Shown here in pieces: positions 47,247 to 59,960 of a stretch of DNA of 64,000 bases (the stretch's first letter is position 1; each line of letters begins with the position of its first letter). The translations under genes were made by a program, and so were the position numbers. Source of the stretch: Muraenolepis orangiensis (taxonomy: Eukaryota > Chordata > Actinopteri > Gadiformes > Muraenolepididae); the NCBI GenBank assembly GCA_027704905.1, contig CM051004.1, positions 5,786,013-5,850,012 of the forward strand, written 5' to 3'. Below the pieces are notes generated by a model. That model did no database searches and was not told the origin of the DNA. It saw only the letters and a program-made list of their open reading frames with translations.

Positions 47247-47704
47247 GGTGTGCAGGGCGGGAACGAGCACATGGTCCACGTGCACACCAACGTAGAATGC
47301 GGCGTCACCCTGCCCTGTAGCCCTGCAGCCACAACAACACACTCCCACAATGCACTTGGGCAGTGGCGTTGGACCACCGCAGGTGGGACCATGGGGCCCC
47401 GCCCCCTCCCTAAATCAATAATAGAGTGACATGGGATAGACATCGCGGCCACTTTTTTAAATGTTTATTTTTTCAGGCATCTGTTGTAAACAGTATAGGT
47501 CAGTAGGAACTCATGTGTACACTGTTGTACGGTGTTGTCGCGATCGATCGTGAACGGGGGGGCGTTGTCGCGATCGTGAAGTCCAACCTCCGCTACGCCA
47601 CTGCACTTGGGTGCTGCACCTGTGCAACTGCTAGCAGCACTGTCCCAGCAGGACTCAGAGCAGTCAAGGGCCTCCAGGAGGACGCCTCGCTGCAGCAGCT
47701 GTGA
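47247..47704 (+). pseudogene. Candidate exon split by a MITE (left arm)
   Basis: After an acceptor-like CTACCTGTGCAG (ending about 47246) the frame VQGGNEHMVHVHTNVECGVT to HSHNALG runs to a 243-bp MITE at 47361. When the MITE and one target duplication are ignored, the same frame continues past the insertion as CCTCATASSTVPAGLRAVKG and LQEDASLQQL to a TGA at 47704. It could be a terminal exon of an unidentified gene that was broken by the insertion. Length (about 70 codons) and GC content mean chance cannot be excluded. Confidence 0.3.
47361..47603. mobile_element. hAT-type MITE, 243 bp, with G-run core (8-bp TSD), left arm
   Basis: Ends CAGTGGCGTT (47361) and TACGCCACTG (ending 47603) with CACTTGGG on both sides (47353-47360 and 47604-47611). 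The interior contains the block shared with 10855-11020 and the CGATCGTGAAGTCCAAC core of the G-run minisatellite. The mirror copy (about 50625-50889) has lost one terminus. Confidence 0.93.
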
Positions 47705-48060
47705 CCTGAAAAATATTCAGCATGTGAAATAATGACAAGATACCAAGTTTCACAAATGTCGGTGTGTCTAGGGGGCGGGGCTGACGGTTTGACGTTGACC
47801 ATGCATTAATGCGCCCCCTATGGGCAGAGTGGTACGCGACTTTTTGAATCTGTAATCGACGGGGTTCCACATTTGTGCCAAAATGCAAAGGTTATAGGGC
47901 TGTAAACTTAAAAATAATACCTTATAAAATATAATTCACACTGCGGGAGTGGATGGAGAGAAAGCACCAAGGAAATAGTTAAGGGGAGGGGGATATGCAA
48001 GAAACACCTTCAGGTTACAATACTCTCGGTTCTTCACAGGTAAGGAGACAGAGACGTGGC

Positions 48061-49307
48061 ATGGGGGGGGGGGAGGTATGCTGACAACTAGGGCATTGGA
48101 NNNNNNNNNNNNNNNNNNNNNNNNNNNNNNNNNNNNNNNNNNNNNNNNNNNNNNNNNNNNNNNNNNNNNNNNNNNNNNNNNNNNNNNNNNNNNNNNNNNN
48201 NNNNNNNNNNNNNNNNNNNNNNNNNNNNNNNNNNNNNNNNNNNNNNNNNNNNNNNNNNNNNNNNNNNNNNNNNNNNNNNNNNNNNNNNNNNNNNNNNNNN
48301 NNNNNNNNNNNNNNNNNNNNNNNNNNNNNNNNNNNNNNNNNNNNNNNNNNNNNNNNNNNNNNNNNNNNNNNNNNNNNNNNNNNNNNNNNNNNNNNNNNNN
48401 NNNNNNNNNNNNNNNNNNNNNNNNNNNNNNNNNNNNNNNNNNNNNNNNNNNNNNNNNNNNNNNNNNNNNNNNNNNNNNNNNNNNNNNNNNNNNNNNNNNN
48501 NNNNNNNNNNNNNNNNNNNNNNNNNNNNNNNNNNNNNNNNNNNNNNNNNNNNNNNNNNNNNNNNNNNNNNNNNNNNNNNNNNNNNNNNNNNNNNNNNNNN
48601 NNNNNNNNNNNNNNNNNNNNNNNNNNNNNNNNNNNNNNNNNNNNNNNNNNNNNNNNNNNNNNNNNNNNNNNNNNNNNNNNNNNNNNNNNNNNNNNNNNNN
48701 NNNNNNNNNNNNNNNNNNNNNNNNNNNNNNNNNNNNNNNNNNNNNNNNNNNNNNNNNNNNNNNNNNNNNNNNNNNNNNNNNNNNNNNNNNNNNNNNNNNN
48801 NNNNNNNNNNNNNNNNNNNNNNNNNNNNNNNNNNNNNNNNNNNNNNNNNNNNNNNNNNNNNNNNNNNNNNNNNNNNNNNNNNNNNNNNNNNNNNNNNNNN
48901 NNNNNNNNNNNNNNNNNNNNNNNNNNNNNNNNNNNNNNNNNNNNNNNNNNNNNNNNNNNNNNNNNNNNNNNNNNNNNNNNNNNNNNNNNNNNNNNNNNNN
49001 NNNNNNNNNNNNNNNNNNNNNNNNNNNNNNNNNNNNNNNNNNNNNNNNNNNNNNNNNNNNNNNNNNNNNNNNNNNNNNNNNNNNNNNNNNNNNNNNNNNN
49101 CGGAACCTGCCCAAGGGTTTATAGCAGGTAATGGCCCCCAGATAGGTAAAGCTTTAACTTTAGCAGGCGGAAGTATATTTTTGTATCAAGAGCCTCTTTT
49201 ATATCAACTGGAAGTAAATTAAAGATAATTAACTGAGGCTTGTCTCCCGCAAATCCTTCAAGCCCTATCCTTCCCCCTTTCAATAAATGGAATCATTTAA
49301 CTTTGGA
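48061..49307. other. Palindrome centre with 1,000-N assembly gap (48101-49100)
   Basis: Between the last mirrored base of the left arm (48060) and the first of the right arm (49308) are 40 bp (with a G-run), exactly 1,000 N and 207 bp of gypsy-LTR-like sequence (49101-49307, matching 3731-3960). The real centre is therefore not known. Confidence 0.97.
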
Positions 49308-49345
49308 GCCACGTCTCTGTCTCCTTACCTGTGAAGAACCTAGAG
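49101..49345 (+). repeat. Gypsy LTR-like tail
   Basis: Matches 3731-3990 (AAATAGGTAAAGCTTTAACT, TCAACTGGAAGTAAATTAAA, CCCTTTCAATAAATGGAATC) at roughly 90 percent by eye, and continues after the hAT insertion at 50246-50330. Probably a solo LTR fragment. Confidence 0.7.
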
Positions 49346-50237
49346 CAGGGGTATTCAACTAGATTAGGAAGGGGGCCACAATTGTAAAATGTCTTGAAGG
49401 CGAGGGCCACAAGACTGTGACAACGAAAATGAACAAATGCCATTGTTATTGTACAACCAACCATGCAATTATAATAATGATTATTATTATTGTTATTATT
49501 ATTATTGTAGTAGTAGTAGTAGTAAAATAGGCAACCACAATAGTAATGTAGGCTACTGTGGCAGATTTGTGGTCTGCTGCGGTATAAGGTGCAATATAAG
49601 GAGGGAGAGCGAGACGCAGTCGGGCAAATGATAACTGGCAGGGGTCTGGATTCTCGTCCTGGCATAAGCAGTTGTAAGAATAGTGGTTGATGCAGTGTAA
49701 GAAGATTTAAGTATTTCTATTTTACCACGTCTAGCTGTGCTACCAGGCGGGTAAGCAGCATTGAAGTTAGCAGCATAGTCTCATAGTTGCGCCTCACATT
49801 AGCAACCTTGCAGACTGAAACAGTTATTTGACATATTAAACATAAAGGTCTAGGATTGGCGTGCAATGGTCAAAATAAAATCATCAGTCCATTTGGGGTT
49901 GAAGTGTCGGTTTTCACCGTCAATTTTCCGCCGTTTCTCTCCGCTCATTTCGGATCAGTAATGAGAGTAACGAGATTGACACAATGTCGCGATAATTACA
50001 CGCTGATCAGTCCAATGCAAGATTGCCTTTTAAGAACAATTGAAGGAGAAATAATTTGGACTCATTTAATTCGGATAACATAATAGCGAACATATATTGA
50101 CATTTATTTAAATGATTATACATTTTTTAATTTTTTAATTTATTTATTTTACATTGGAATATGGAGTGCTCCAGGGGCCACGAGAAAGCTCCCCGCGGGC
50201 CGGATTTGGCCCGCGGGCCGCCAGTTGAATATCCCTG
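49346..50237. mobile_element. hAT-type element, 892 bp, right arm only (8-bp TSD)
   Basis: Ends CAGGGGTATTCAACT (49346) and AGTTGAATATCCCTG (ending 50237) with ACCTAGAG at 49338-49345 and 50238-50245. Subterminal GGGGGCCACA and GCCCGCGGGCCGCC, and an ATTATTATT/GTAGTAGTAG simple repeat, lie inside; no transposase. The left arm has the unoccupied site (ACCGAGAG once, at about 48026-48033 on the other strand). Confidence 0.95.
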
Positions 50238-50599
50238 ACCTAGAGTATTGTAACCTGAAGGTGTTTCTTGCATATCCCCCTCCCCTTAACTATTTCCTTG
50301 GTGCTTTCTCTCCATCCACTCCCGCAGTGTGAATTATATTTTATAAGGTATTATTTTTAAGTTTACAGCCCTATAACCTTTGCATTTTGGCACAAATGTG
50401 GAACCCCGTCGATTAGATTCAAAAAGTCGCGTACCACTCTGCCCATAGGGGGCGCATTAATGCACGGTCAACGTCAAACCGTCAGCCCCGCCCCCTAGAC
50501 ACACCGACATTTGTGAAACTTGGTATCTTGTCATTATTTCACATGCTGAATATTTTTCAGGTCACAGCTGCTGCAGCGAGGCGTCCTCCTGGAGGCCCT

Positions 50600-50889
50600 T
50601 GACTGCTCTGAGTCCTGCCCCCGTTGGACTTCACGATCGCGACAACCCCCCCCTCCCCCGTTCACGATCGCGACAACCCCCCCCCCCCCCCCGTTGGACT
50701 TCACGATCGCGACAACACCGTACAACAGTGTACACATGAGTTCCTACTGACCTATACTGTTTACAACAGATGCCTGAAAAAATAAACATTTAAAAAAGTG
50801 GCCGCGATGTCTATCCCATGTCACTCTATTATTGATTTAGGGAGGGGGCGGGGCCCCATGGTCCGACCTGCGGTGGTCCAACGCCACTG
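50600..50889. mobile_element. MITE with G-run core, right arm, one end deleted
   Basis: The right terminus (AACGCCACTG at 50880-50889) and its target copy CCCAAGTG (50890-50897) are present. The other terminus and the adjoining part of the candidate exon (about 64 bp) are missing relative to the left arm, where GAGTCCTG joins directly to CCCCCGTTGGACTTCACGAT. Has three G/C-run units versus two in the left arm. Confidence 0.8.
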
Positions 50890-51104
50890 CCCAAGTGCAT
50901 TGTGGGAGTGTGTTGTTGTGGCTGCAGGGCTACAGGGCAGGGTGACGCCGCATTCTACGTTGGTGTGCACGTGGACCATGTGCTCGTTCCCGCCCTGCAC
51001 ACCTGCACAGGTAGACGGACGTCACTGACATCGTCTTGGAAGCTCATTTCCCCGCTCATATCCTAGCAACCAACAACACCCTGCCAATCCACACTTAATG
51101 AATT

Positions 51105-51355
51105 AAATAATACTTCATGTTAATAATACTTCATATTAATAATGCATCATGTAAACAATACTTCATATTAATAATACATCATATTAATCATAATTCATAT
51201 TCATAATACTTCATATTAATAATACTTCACATTAATACATCATATTAATAATACATCACATTTATACTACTTCACATTAATGATACATCATTAAGAATAA
51301 ATAATGTTAATGATACTTCATATTATTAATAATAATAATAATAATAATATGTTAA
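51105..51355. repeat. AT-rich imperfect repeat, right arm
   Basis: Mirror of 46915-47150 with different unit count and order (ATTAATAATACTTCAT-like units). Confidence 0.85.
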
Positions 51356-51519
51356 TAATAATACGGTGTGGGAGTGCGTGGAAACGAGTAGACAGGTTAT
51401 GTAACAGTAATGACCAATCAAAACCGCTACATTCAAAACTCCCCAGATTACAAAATGACCCAGAAAGCTCCTAGGTTGAACCATCTTAAAGGAGCCGTAC
51501 CTCCTCTTATAGTGTCCAG

Positions 51520-51800
51520 TGAATGTCTTTATGCCATAAGTCGGTCACCACAACATCCAGTCCTGTTCAGTGGTGCTGCCGTACCACACGGTGACGCCAC
51601 CCGGCAGGACGCTCTCCACGGTGCCACAGAAGAAGTTCAATGGCCACTGTTTATCTATGCCGCATCTCCTGAGGCACCGCAGGGCATAGAGGCGCTGGTG
51701 GGCCTTCTTCAGCACGACCTCCGTGTTGCGGGTCCACGCCAGGTCATCGGAGATCTGTAGTCTCAGGAAACGGAAGCAGCTGATGCTCGGTGTTCCACAC
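51520..51800 (-). pseudogene. LINE fragment, right arm (minus)
   Basis: Mirror of 46441-46725 (SCFRFLRLQISDDLAWTRNT on the minus strand). Lacks about 16 bp (KEDIQRVL region) found in the left arm. Confidence 0.8.
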
Positions 51801-52700
51801 CATCGTTCCCTCCAAGCTGGTCCTGAAACTGAGGGACCTAGGTCTGGGCGCCCCCATCTGTAACTGGAATATGGACTTCCTGACGGGCAAGCCTCAAGTG
51901 GTGAAGATTGGGAACAACATCTCATCCACTCTGGTCCTCAACACCGGAGCACCCCAAGGCTGCTGCCTCAGTCCCCGGCTGTACTCGCTGTACACACATG
52001 ACTGTACAGCCACACACAGCAACAGTCGGATTATGAAGTTTGAGACGACACCATCATCAGCCTGATAAGTGGTGACGAAGAAACAGTACAGAGATGAGGT
52101 CCGGCTGATGAGCGTGATGGTGTGAGGACAACAGCCTGGCACTAAATGTCAGCAAGACTAAGGATCTCACCGTGGACTTCAGGAGCCACCGGGGCACCCA
52201 CTCCTCCATCAGTCTGGACCGGACACCGTCAGCTGCTTCCGTTTCCTGGGACTACAGATCTCGGACGACCACAACACAGAGATCATACTGAAGAAGGCAC
52301 GCCAGCGCCTCTTAGCCCTGCGGTGCCTCAGGAGAAGCGACATAGGCAAATGGTGGCTGGTGAACTTCTACCGTGGCACCGTAGAGAGCCTCCTGACGAG
52401 TGGCGTCACCTTGTGGTACGGTAACACCACCGCACGGGACAAGAAAGACATCCAGAGGGTCGCGAGGACGGCGGAAAAGATCATCGGGGGGTGCACTTCC
52501 ATGCATTGAGGAGATATTTAGGACCAGATGTCGGCCATCTCCATCACAAACCAACCTGGGCACCACCTCTTCTCTCCCCTACCGTCCGATCGCCGGTTCC
52601 GCAGCATCCGTACAGCAAGGACTACCAGGTTCAAGAAGAGCCTACTGAACTGTATTCATGATGCTGCTGCACAACTGGCACTTTAGAATGATTTGTAATG
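51800..52700 (+). pseudogene. LINE fragment with RT sequence, right arm (plus)
   Basis: Mirror of 45480-46440, now on the plus strand: FHTIVPSKLVLKLRDLGLG, CNWNMDFLTGKPQVVKIGNN, GAPQGCCLSPRLYSLYTHDC. The bases encoding part of the FADD box are deleted here (KFETTPSSA), unlike the left arm. Confidence 0.8.
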
Positions 52701-52989
52701 CTTTTTGCACAATTCAACACATGTACATATCATCCATCAGTCACTTTATTGTTATTTTTGTTGTTGAGTACAGTGTTGTATAGTATAAATACAGTAAATA
52801 GTATAGCATATATGGTTAAATTGTACAAAAGTCATACTGCAGGAGGGAATGGGGAGAAAGCATTCCATTGTACGTGTTGCATATGGCAAATACAAATCTT
52901 GAATGACAATACAATACAATACAATACCACACACAGAAGTAGAGCTGCTGTGGCTTCCATCACACACCTTTTCACTTTTTTCCCCTCCA

Positions 52990-53153
52990 CCACACACACC
53001 TTCTCAAACTAACACACACACACCTTTACACACACACACACCCCTTTTCAAACACACACACACACACACACCTTCTTATACACACACACAAACACACCTA
53101 AACACCTTCTCAAAACATACACGCACACACCTTCACACACACACACTCCTTCT

Positions 53154-53190
<37 letters not shown>

Positions 53191-53307
53191 CTATTTCAAA
53201 CACACACACGTTCTTAAACACATCAAACACACACCTTCTCAAACACACACAACTTATCAAACACACACCTTCCCAGACACACAACACACACACCTTCTCA
53301 ACCCCCC

Positions 53308-53345
<38 letters not shown>
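52990..53345. repeat. CA-rich imperfect repeat, right arm
   Basis: Mirror of 44960-45240 with an extra block of CACACACCTTC-type units. Confidence 0.9.
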
Positions 53346-53346
<1 letters not shown>

Positions 53347-53350
53347 GTAC

Positions 53351-53488
53351 CTTGGGGTAGCAGTGGCACAAGCTGCAGGCGGTGCTGAGACCCTCCATGA
53401 GGACCCCCAGGGCGCAGAGCGGCCCGTAGATGTGTGGCCGCTCCTCCATCGTGATGACGAGACCCAGAGAGCCCGCACACAGCTGGCT
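53351..53488 (-). CDS. bsnd: Barttin (bsnd)-like exon, right arm
   Basis: Mirror copy of 44818-44955, minus strand, same 138-nt length, same splice borders (donor GTACC, acceptor GTAACAG) and the same 46-residue reading including RPHIYG and CHCYPK. No inactivating change between the arms is visible. The same limits on identification apply as for the left copy. Confidence 0.55.
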
Positions 53489-53910
53489 CTGTTACACACG
53501 TCTGACTCCCACACAAACCACCCATTATTTTCTTCTACATATTTCTCATGGTTTGTCAAGGTGAGGGAGAATGTGTGTGTGTGTGTGTGTGTGACTAAGT
53601 ACTTGTGTGTGTGCTCTAAAACGGGGACCTTGCCTCCAGCTAACTTGCTAAACAGTTCCTTTCCCCAGTACTCTACTCACTACCACACGACCCTCCACCC
53701 GACCAGGTGTCCAACGTGCTAGCAGTCTGTTGACACGTTGAACAGTCAAACCAGTAAACATTTCACTTTTGCTCCTTGCTCCTATAGGGCTAGCTAGGAT
53801 AGCGTTTTATTTTTGTCACACAAACAAGCCATCGCTAACGTGACACAACAAGCGAGTACAAACCTCAGCCGAGCAACGGTTGTCTTAACACTCTGCTCTC
53901 AAAAAGGCAC

Positions 53911-53912
<2 letters not shown>

Positions 53913-53960
<48 letters not shown>

Positions 53961-53970
53961 GGGGGGGGGA
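53913..53970. repeat. (TG)n plus G-run, right arm
   Basis: Mirror of the CA tract at 44350-44394; the right arm ends in a G10 run and an insertion of about 25 bp (TTGTAACACAGACACACCAG) not in the left arm. Confidence 0.9.
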
Positions 53971-54192
53971 GTTGTAACACAGACACACCAGTACCAGCCG
54001 GTCATAGCGACTACAGCCTCCAGGGGGGGCATGAAGTGCTGGCTGTTTACTGGGCTGAGGGCCAACCTCTCACATGAATGTCATCCAGGGTCAACAACAG
54101 CGGTTTCGAGCGACACAAGGAACATTCTATTCCCCCCCCCCCCCCCCCCCCCGTGTCCGTCTTGGTTCACACTGTGTCCTCCTCGCAGCCCT

Positions 54193-54443
54193 CTCTCAGT
54201 CCGGCCCGGGTCGCCCTCTCTCAGTCCGGCCCGGGTCGCCCTCTCTCAGTCCGACCCGGGTCGCCCTCTCTCAGTCCGGCCCGGGTCGCCCTCTCTCAGT
54301 CCGGCCTGGGTCGCCCTCTCTCAGTCCGACCCGGGTCGCCCTCTCTCAGTCCGGCCCGGGTCGCCCTCTCTCAGTCCGGCCCGGGTCGCCCTCTCTCAGT
54401 CCGGCCCGGGTCGCCCTCTCTCAGTCCGGCCCGGGTCGCCCTC
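54193..54443. repeat. 25-bp minisatellite, 10 units (right arm)
   Basis: Ten units of CTCTCTCAGTCCGGCCCGGG plus TCGCC, versus six in the left arm. Variant units (CCGACCC, CCGGCCT) are in a different order between arms. Confidence 0.97.
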
Positions 54444-54523
54444 TTGGTTCAACATGCTGGTTCTCAAAAAGGCACAAAGGAGTGAAACAAGTGATGGTGC
54501 AATGGGGCTGACGGAGCTCCATC

Positions 54524-55820
<1,297 letters not shown>

Positions 55821-56224
55821 GTCCCCCCCCCCCCTCTAGCCCCGCCTAACCGCTGGTCCGCTGAGCGACCACCACCACCACCAGCATCACGGACCGAGAG
55901 CCGCAGCCTGGTCCGGAGGAGAGGAGACGGATCTCTCAGACGGATCCCGCCGACATGGAGACCAGCGAGCGGAGAGGAGAACGAGCGAAGGGGGGGGGGG
56001 AGTTTTACGACAGCAGGACGAAACAACAACACCCCCCAAAAAGAAAGTCACTCTGTGGCCGCCAGTAAGACGACGTGCCACAGTATGGCTGGTGCGTTCC
56101 CCTCACGGTCACTACCGACCACGTCACTCTCAGACCCCCTCACAGAAGACGGACCGCGCGTCTCCGGTTACACGATACAACGTGTCGTCGTCGTGGGGCG
56201 TCCTTCATCATTAATCCCCCCGAT

Positions 56225-56448
56225 GTGGTGGTGGTGGTGGTGGTGGTGATGATGATGATGATGGTGGTGGTGATGAGGATGGTGGTGATGATGATGATGA
56301 TGGTGGTGGTGATGAGATTGTGAAACAAGAGTCGCTGCTGGTCTGCTACTAGTACACACATATACCTCCCGCCCCCGATATGGACTACTGCCGCATCTCG
56401 TCCTAGTGTGGGTGTGGGTGGGGCTGGTCTTCTGTTCTTCTTGTGCGT

Positions 56449-56540
<92 letters not shown>

Positions 56541-56560
56541 GCGTGCGTGTGTGTGTGTGT
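56225..56560. repeat. Trinucleotide and TG repeats, right arm
   Basis: GTG/GAT triplets at 56225-56315 mirror 42155-42285; a TG tract at 56455-56535 mirrors the mixed CA tracts at 41975-42025, strongly expanded here. Confidence 0.95.
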
Positions 56561-56680
56561 GTGTGTGTGAGCGTTATGCTATTGTCTACTTCAACAAATG
56601 TACTCCTTGTAAGTCGCTTTGGACATTTGGCGTCTGCCAAATGTCCTAAATGTGTGCGTGTGCGTGTGTTTTGGGGCTGG

Positions 56681-56721
<41 letters not shown>

Positions 56722-57139
56722 CGTGCGTGGCGTGTGTGTGTGTGTGTGTGTGTGCGTGTGTTTTGGGGCTGGGCGTGCCCCGGGTTTGCGTCGCCAGTAT
56801 CCTGAACCTTTTCTCTGTTGTGTTATGGGAATGTTTCGCTAATGTGTGTTTTTATGCGACGCACCACTTACTCATACAGGTCTGTAACATGAAGAAGAAT
56901 GTTTTCCGTAGGCCTGTATGTTTTATATTAATTATTTATCTCGTCTGATTGTTACTGTCCTGTACTCTCCCTTCATTTTCCCGCCTGAGGTTATTAAAGT
57001 ATGGCCTGAATCTCATCTTCACTATTGGCCTCCCCATGTCCGGTCTGTAGGCCTGTCGGTTGCGTCTGTTTTTTACAGCAATGTGGAATGTGTGTTAAGC
57101 ACATCATTGAAATATTATAGGTTCGTCTATTATTAGATA

Positions 57140-57360
57140 TGTGTCTTCTGGCGCCACCTGCTGGTAAAGAAGGCTCACCGGCGTCTCTTCCTCCTGAGGA
57201 GACTGAGGAAAGCTCACCTGTCACCTCACATTCTGGTGAACTTTTACCGGTGTGCTATTGAAAGCATCCTCACCAACTGCACCACAGTGTGGGACGACCA
57301 CTGCACTGTTAATAAGATACCCGCTTACTGTACCGGCCATCTATATTTAAATCTCAACTA
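57140..57360 (+). pseudogene. LINE RT C-terminal fragment, right arm
   Basis: Mirror of 41150-41375. One extra frame disruption compared with the left copy. Confidence 0.7.
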
Positions 57361-57507
57361 TTGATAGAACTCCTGTATATACATTTATATATGCCATACA
57401 ATTATATATGCTCACTTATATATATATACATTTACATTTATATATAGATTGATCCTGCTTTCAATAATTGCATACCCCTGATCACTACCTGTTAAATACT
57501 CACTTAC

Positions 57508-57542
<35 letters not shown>

Positions 57543-57544
57543 CC

Positions 57545-58496
57545 CAGTGTTGGGCAAGTTACATCCAAAATATAATACATTATATATTACTAGTTACTGT
57601 CATTTGAAAGTAATTAGTTACATTACAATATTACTATCTCTGAATTGTAATGCGTTACACTACTTGTGTATTACTTTTGAGTTACTTTCAACAAAATAGC
57701 CACAGAAATATATGACTAAGCATTTAAAAATGCTAAACTGCAGATTGTTATAGCTGATTATTTACATTCAGTGGAGGATGATGTAACATAATGACTGTGT
57801 AGGCCCCTAAAGCTACTAATAACTTAATATAATAGGCACAGTAAAGGCTCATGGCACAATACAATGAGTAACAATGACAGTTAATCATATAAGCAGACAA
57901 ATGATCAAAGTCTGTAAGTTATGATGGAGATGCTGCAAATATTTAAAGTCCTGGCCTATTCATATGAAACAAAATAGAGTTAGAGCCCACTATAACATAG
58001 CCTATAGCCTTATAATATGACAAACACACAATCTCTTTTTCTTTTAGTTACTGTTAAGTTACTGGTGCTATTTTTTGACGTCGAGAGTTCCCTCGGTGTC
58101 GCACACAGGTTGCATTTTACAATGATGTTCTTCTCCTTCTCTTTGAGGAACTGAAAATAATGGGCGAATGTCCATCGCGCAAACGTAGAGTCCGGCTGCG
58201 CCGTGTCTGTTGTCATCATCAGCCTCAACAGGAGAGAAAAAAAAAAAAACAGGAAATCGCGCTTGCTCCCGAGTCCCGGCTTTTTTCTGTTGTCGGGATG
58301 TCTCGCGGTGTTGGTGAATTCTTTAAAAAACAACAGCTAAACGGGTTAAAATGCGTTGTAACGCGCGTTACTTAGATTGTAACGAGTAAAATATTACCGA
58401 AAATGTATTAGTAATGCGTTATATTACTGCGTTACAGCAAATAGTAATACATTACTGTAATTGCGTTACTTTTGTAACGCGTTACCCCCAACACTG
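57545..58496 (-). mobile_element. hAT element, 952 bp, right arm (8-bp TSD)
   Basis: Mirror of 39999-40950, same length, target duplication CATATACC at 57537-57544 and 58497-58504. The BED-like fragment on the minus strand is identical in translation to the left copy. Confidence 0.95.
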
Positions 58497-58911
58497 CATA
58501 TACCTATTATTATGCTGCTCATATCCCATTTAATACCTAGACCTAGGCTTTTAACCTCTCAATTTAAATGTACATTATATATGACCATGCACTTTACTGC
58601 AACATGTGCACTTTGGTTAGATGCTCAATTATTTTCGCTGTAGTGTACTTGTGCTGTACAATGACAATACATTAGAATCTAATCTAATCTGCCGGCCTGC
58701 CCCTGGTCTGTCCTTGGGAACTCAAAACAGGAGATGTGACTAGAACCGACAGAGAGACAGTAGGGTGAACAGAGGCCTAATAAACCCTAAAGAAATGTGT
58801 CCGATGGTCATTTGACAACCAGCATCCCAAAATAAATGTAGGCGTAGTGTACATGTTGGTTAGAGCTGATAATGCTAACGCTATTGGACAAAGACAGTCT
58901 TAAAGTAAAAC

Positions 58912-59745
58912 TCTCTACCTGGGGGAGCCTTATAGACTATCTCTCTACATGGGTGAGTCTTATAGACTCTCTCTGCATGGGGGAGCCTTATAGACTCTCT
59001 CTCTCTACATGGGGGAGCCTTATAGACTCTCTCTCTACATCGGTGAGTCTTATAGACTCTCTCTCTACATGGGTGAGTCTTATAGACTCTCTCTCTCTAC
59101 ATGGGGGAGCCTTATAGACTCTCTCTCTCTACATGGGGGAGTCTTATAGACTCTCTCTCTCTACATGGGGGAGTCTTATAGACTCTCTCTCTACATAGGG
59201 GAGCCTTATAGACTCTCTCTCTCTCTACATGGGGGAGCCTTATAGACTCTCTACATGGGTGAGCCTTATAGACTCTCTCTCTCTACATGGGGGAGCCTTA
59301 TAGACTCTCTCTCTCTACATGGGTGAGTCTTATAGACTCTCTCTCTCTACATGGGTGAGTCTTATAGACACTCTCTCTCTACATGGGTGAGTCTTATAGA
59401 CACTCTCTCTCCATGGGTGAGTCTTATAAACACTCGATCTCTACATGGGTGAGTCTTATAGACACTCTCTCTCTACATGGGTGAGTCTTATAGACACTCT
59501 CTCTACATGGGTGAGTCTTATAGACACTCTCTCTCTACATGGGTGAGTCTTATAGACACTCTCTCTACATGGGTGAGTCTTATAGACACACTCTCTACAT
59601 GGGTGAGTCTTATAGACTCTCTCTCTCTACATGGGTGAGTCTTATAGACTCTCTCTCTCTCTCTACATGGGTGAGTCTTATAGACACTCTCTCTCTACAT
59701 GGGTGAGTCGTATAGACACTCTCTCTCTACATGGGTGAGTCTTAA
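58912..59745. repeat. Minisatellite, right arm
   Basis: Mirror of 38795-39590, with CTCTCTACATGGGTGAGTCT core units and slight copy-number differences. Confidence 0.95.
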
Positions 59746-59869
59746 ATGCAGAGAAGCTTTTGTTTTTATGAGACGCTCGTTGTGTTGGGACAAAACTTTT
59801 TTTTGTGTTTGAGTCTTTTATGGAAAAAGGTTTCAGTTCTCCTCCTGGAAACTTCCAAAGTGCCCTTGA

Positions 59870-59960
59870 GCAAGGCACCAGATCCCTACACTGCCACACT
59901 ACTACTGTATATGCAATAGCTGCCCACTGCTCCTAATACTAGGATGGGTTCAATGCAAAA
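59870..59960 (-). mobile_element. SINE body fragment, right arm (left-arm mirror 38560-38690)
   Basis: Contains GCTGCCCACTGCTCCTAATA and TAGGATGGGTTCAATGC on the plus strand, the SINE body motif also seen at 21170-21215, with CTTGAGCAAGGCACCAGATC next to it. No tRNA-like head. Confidence 0.65.
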
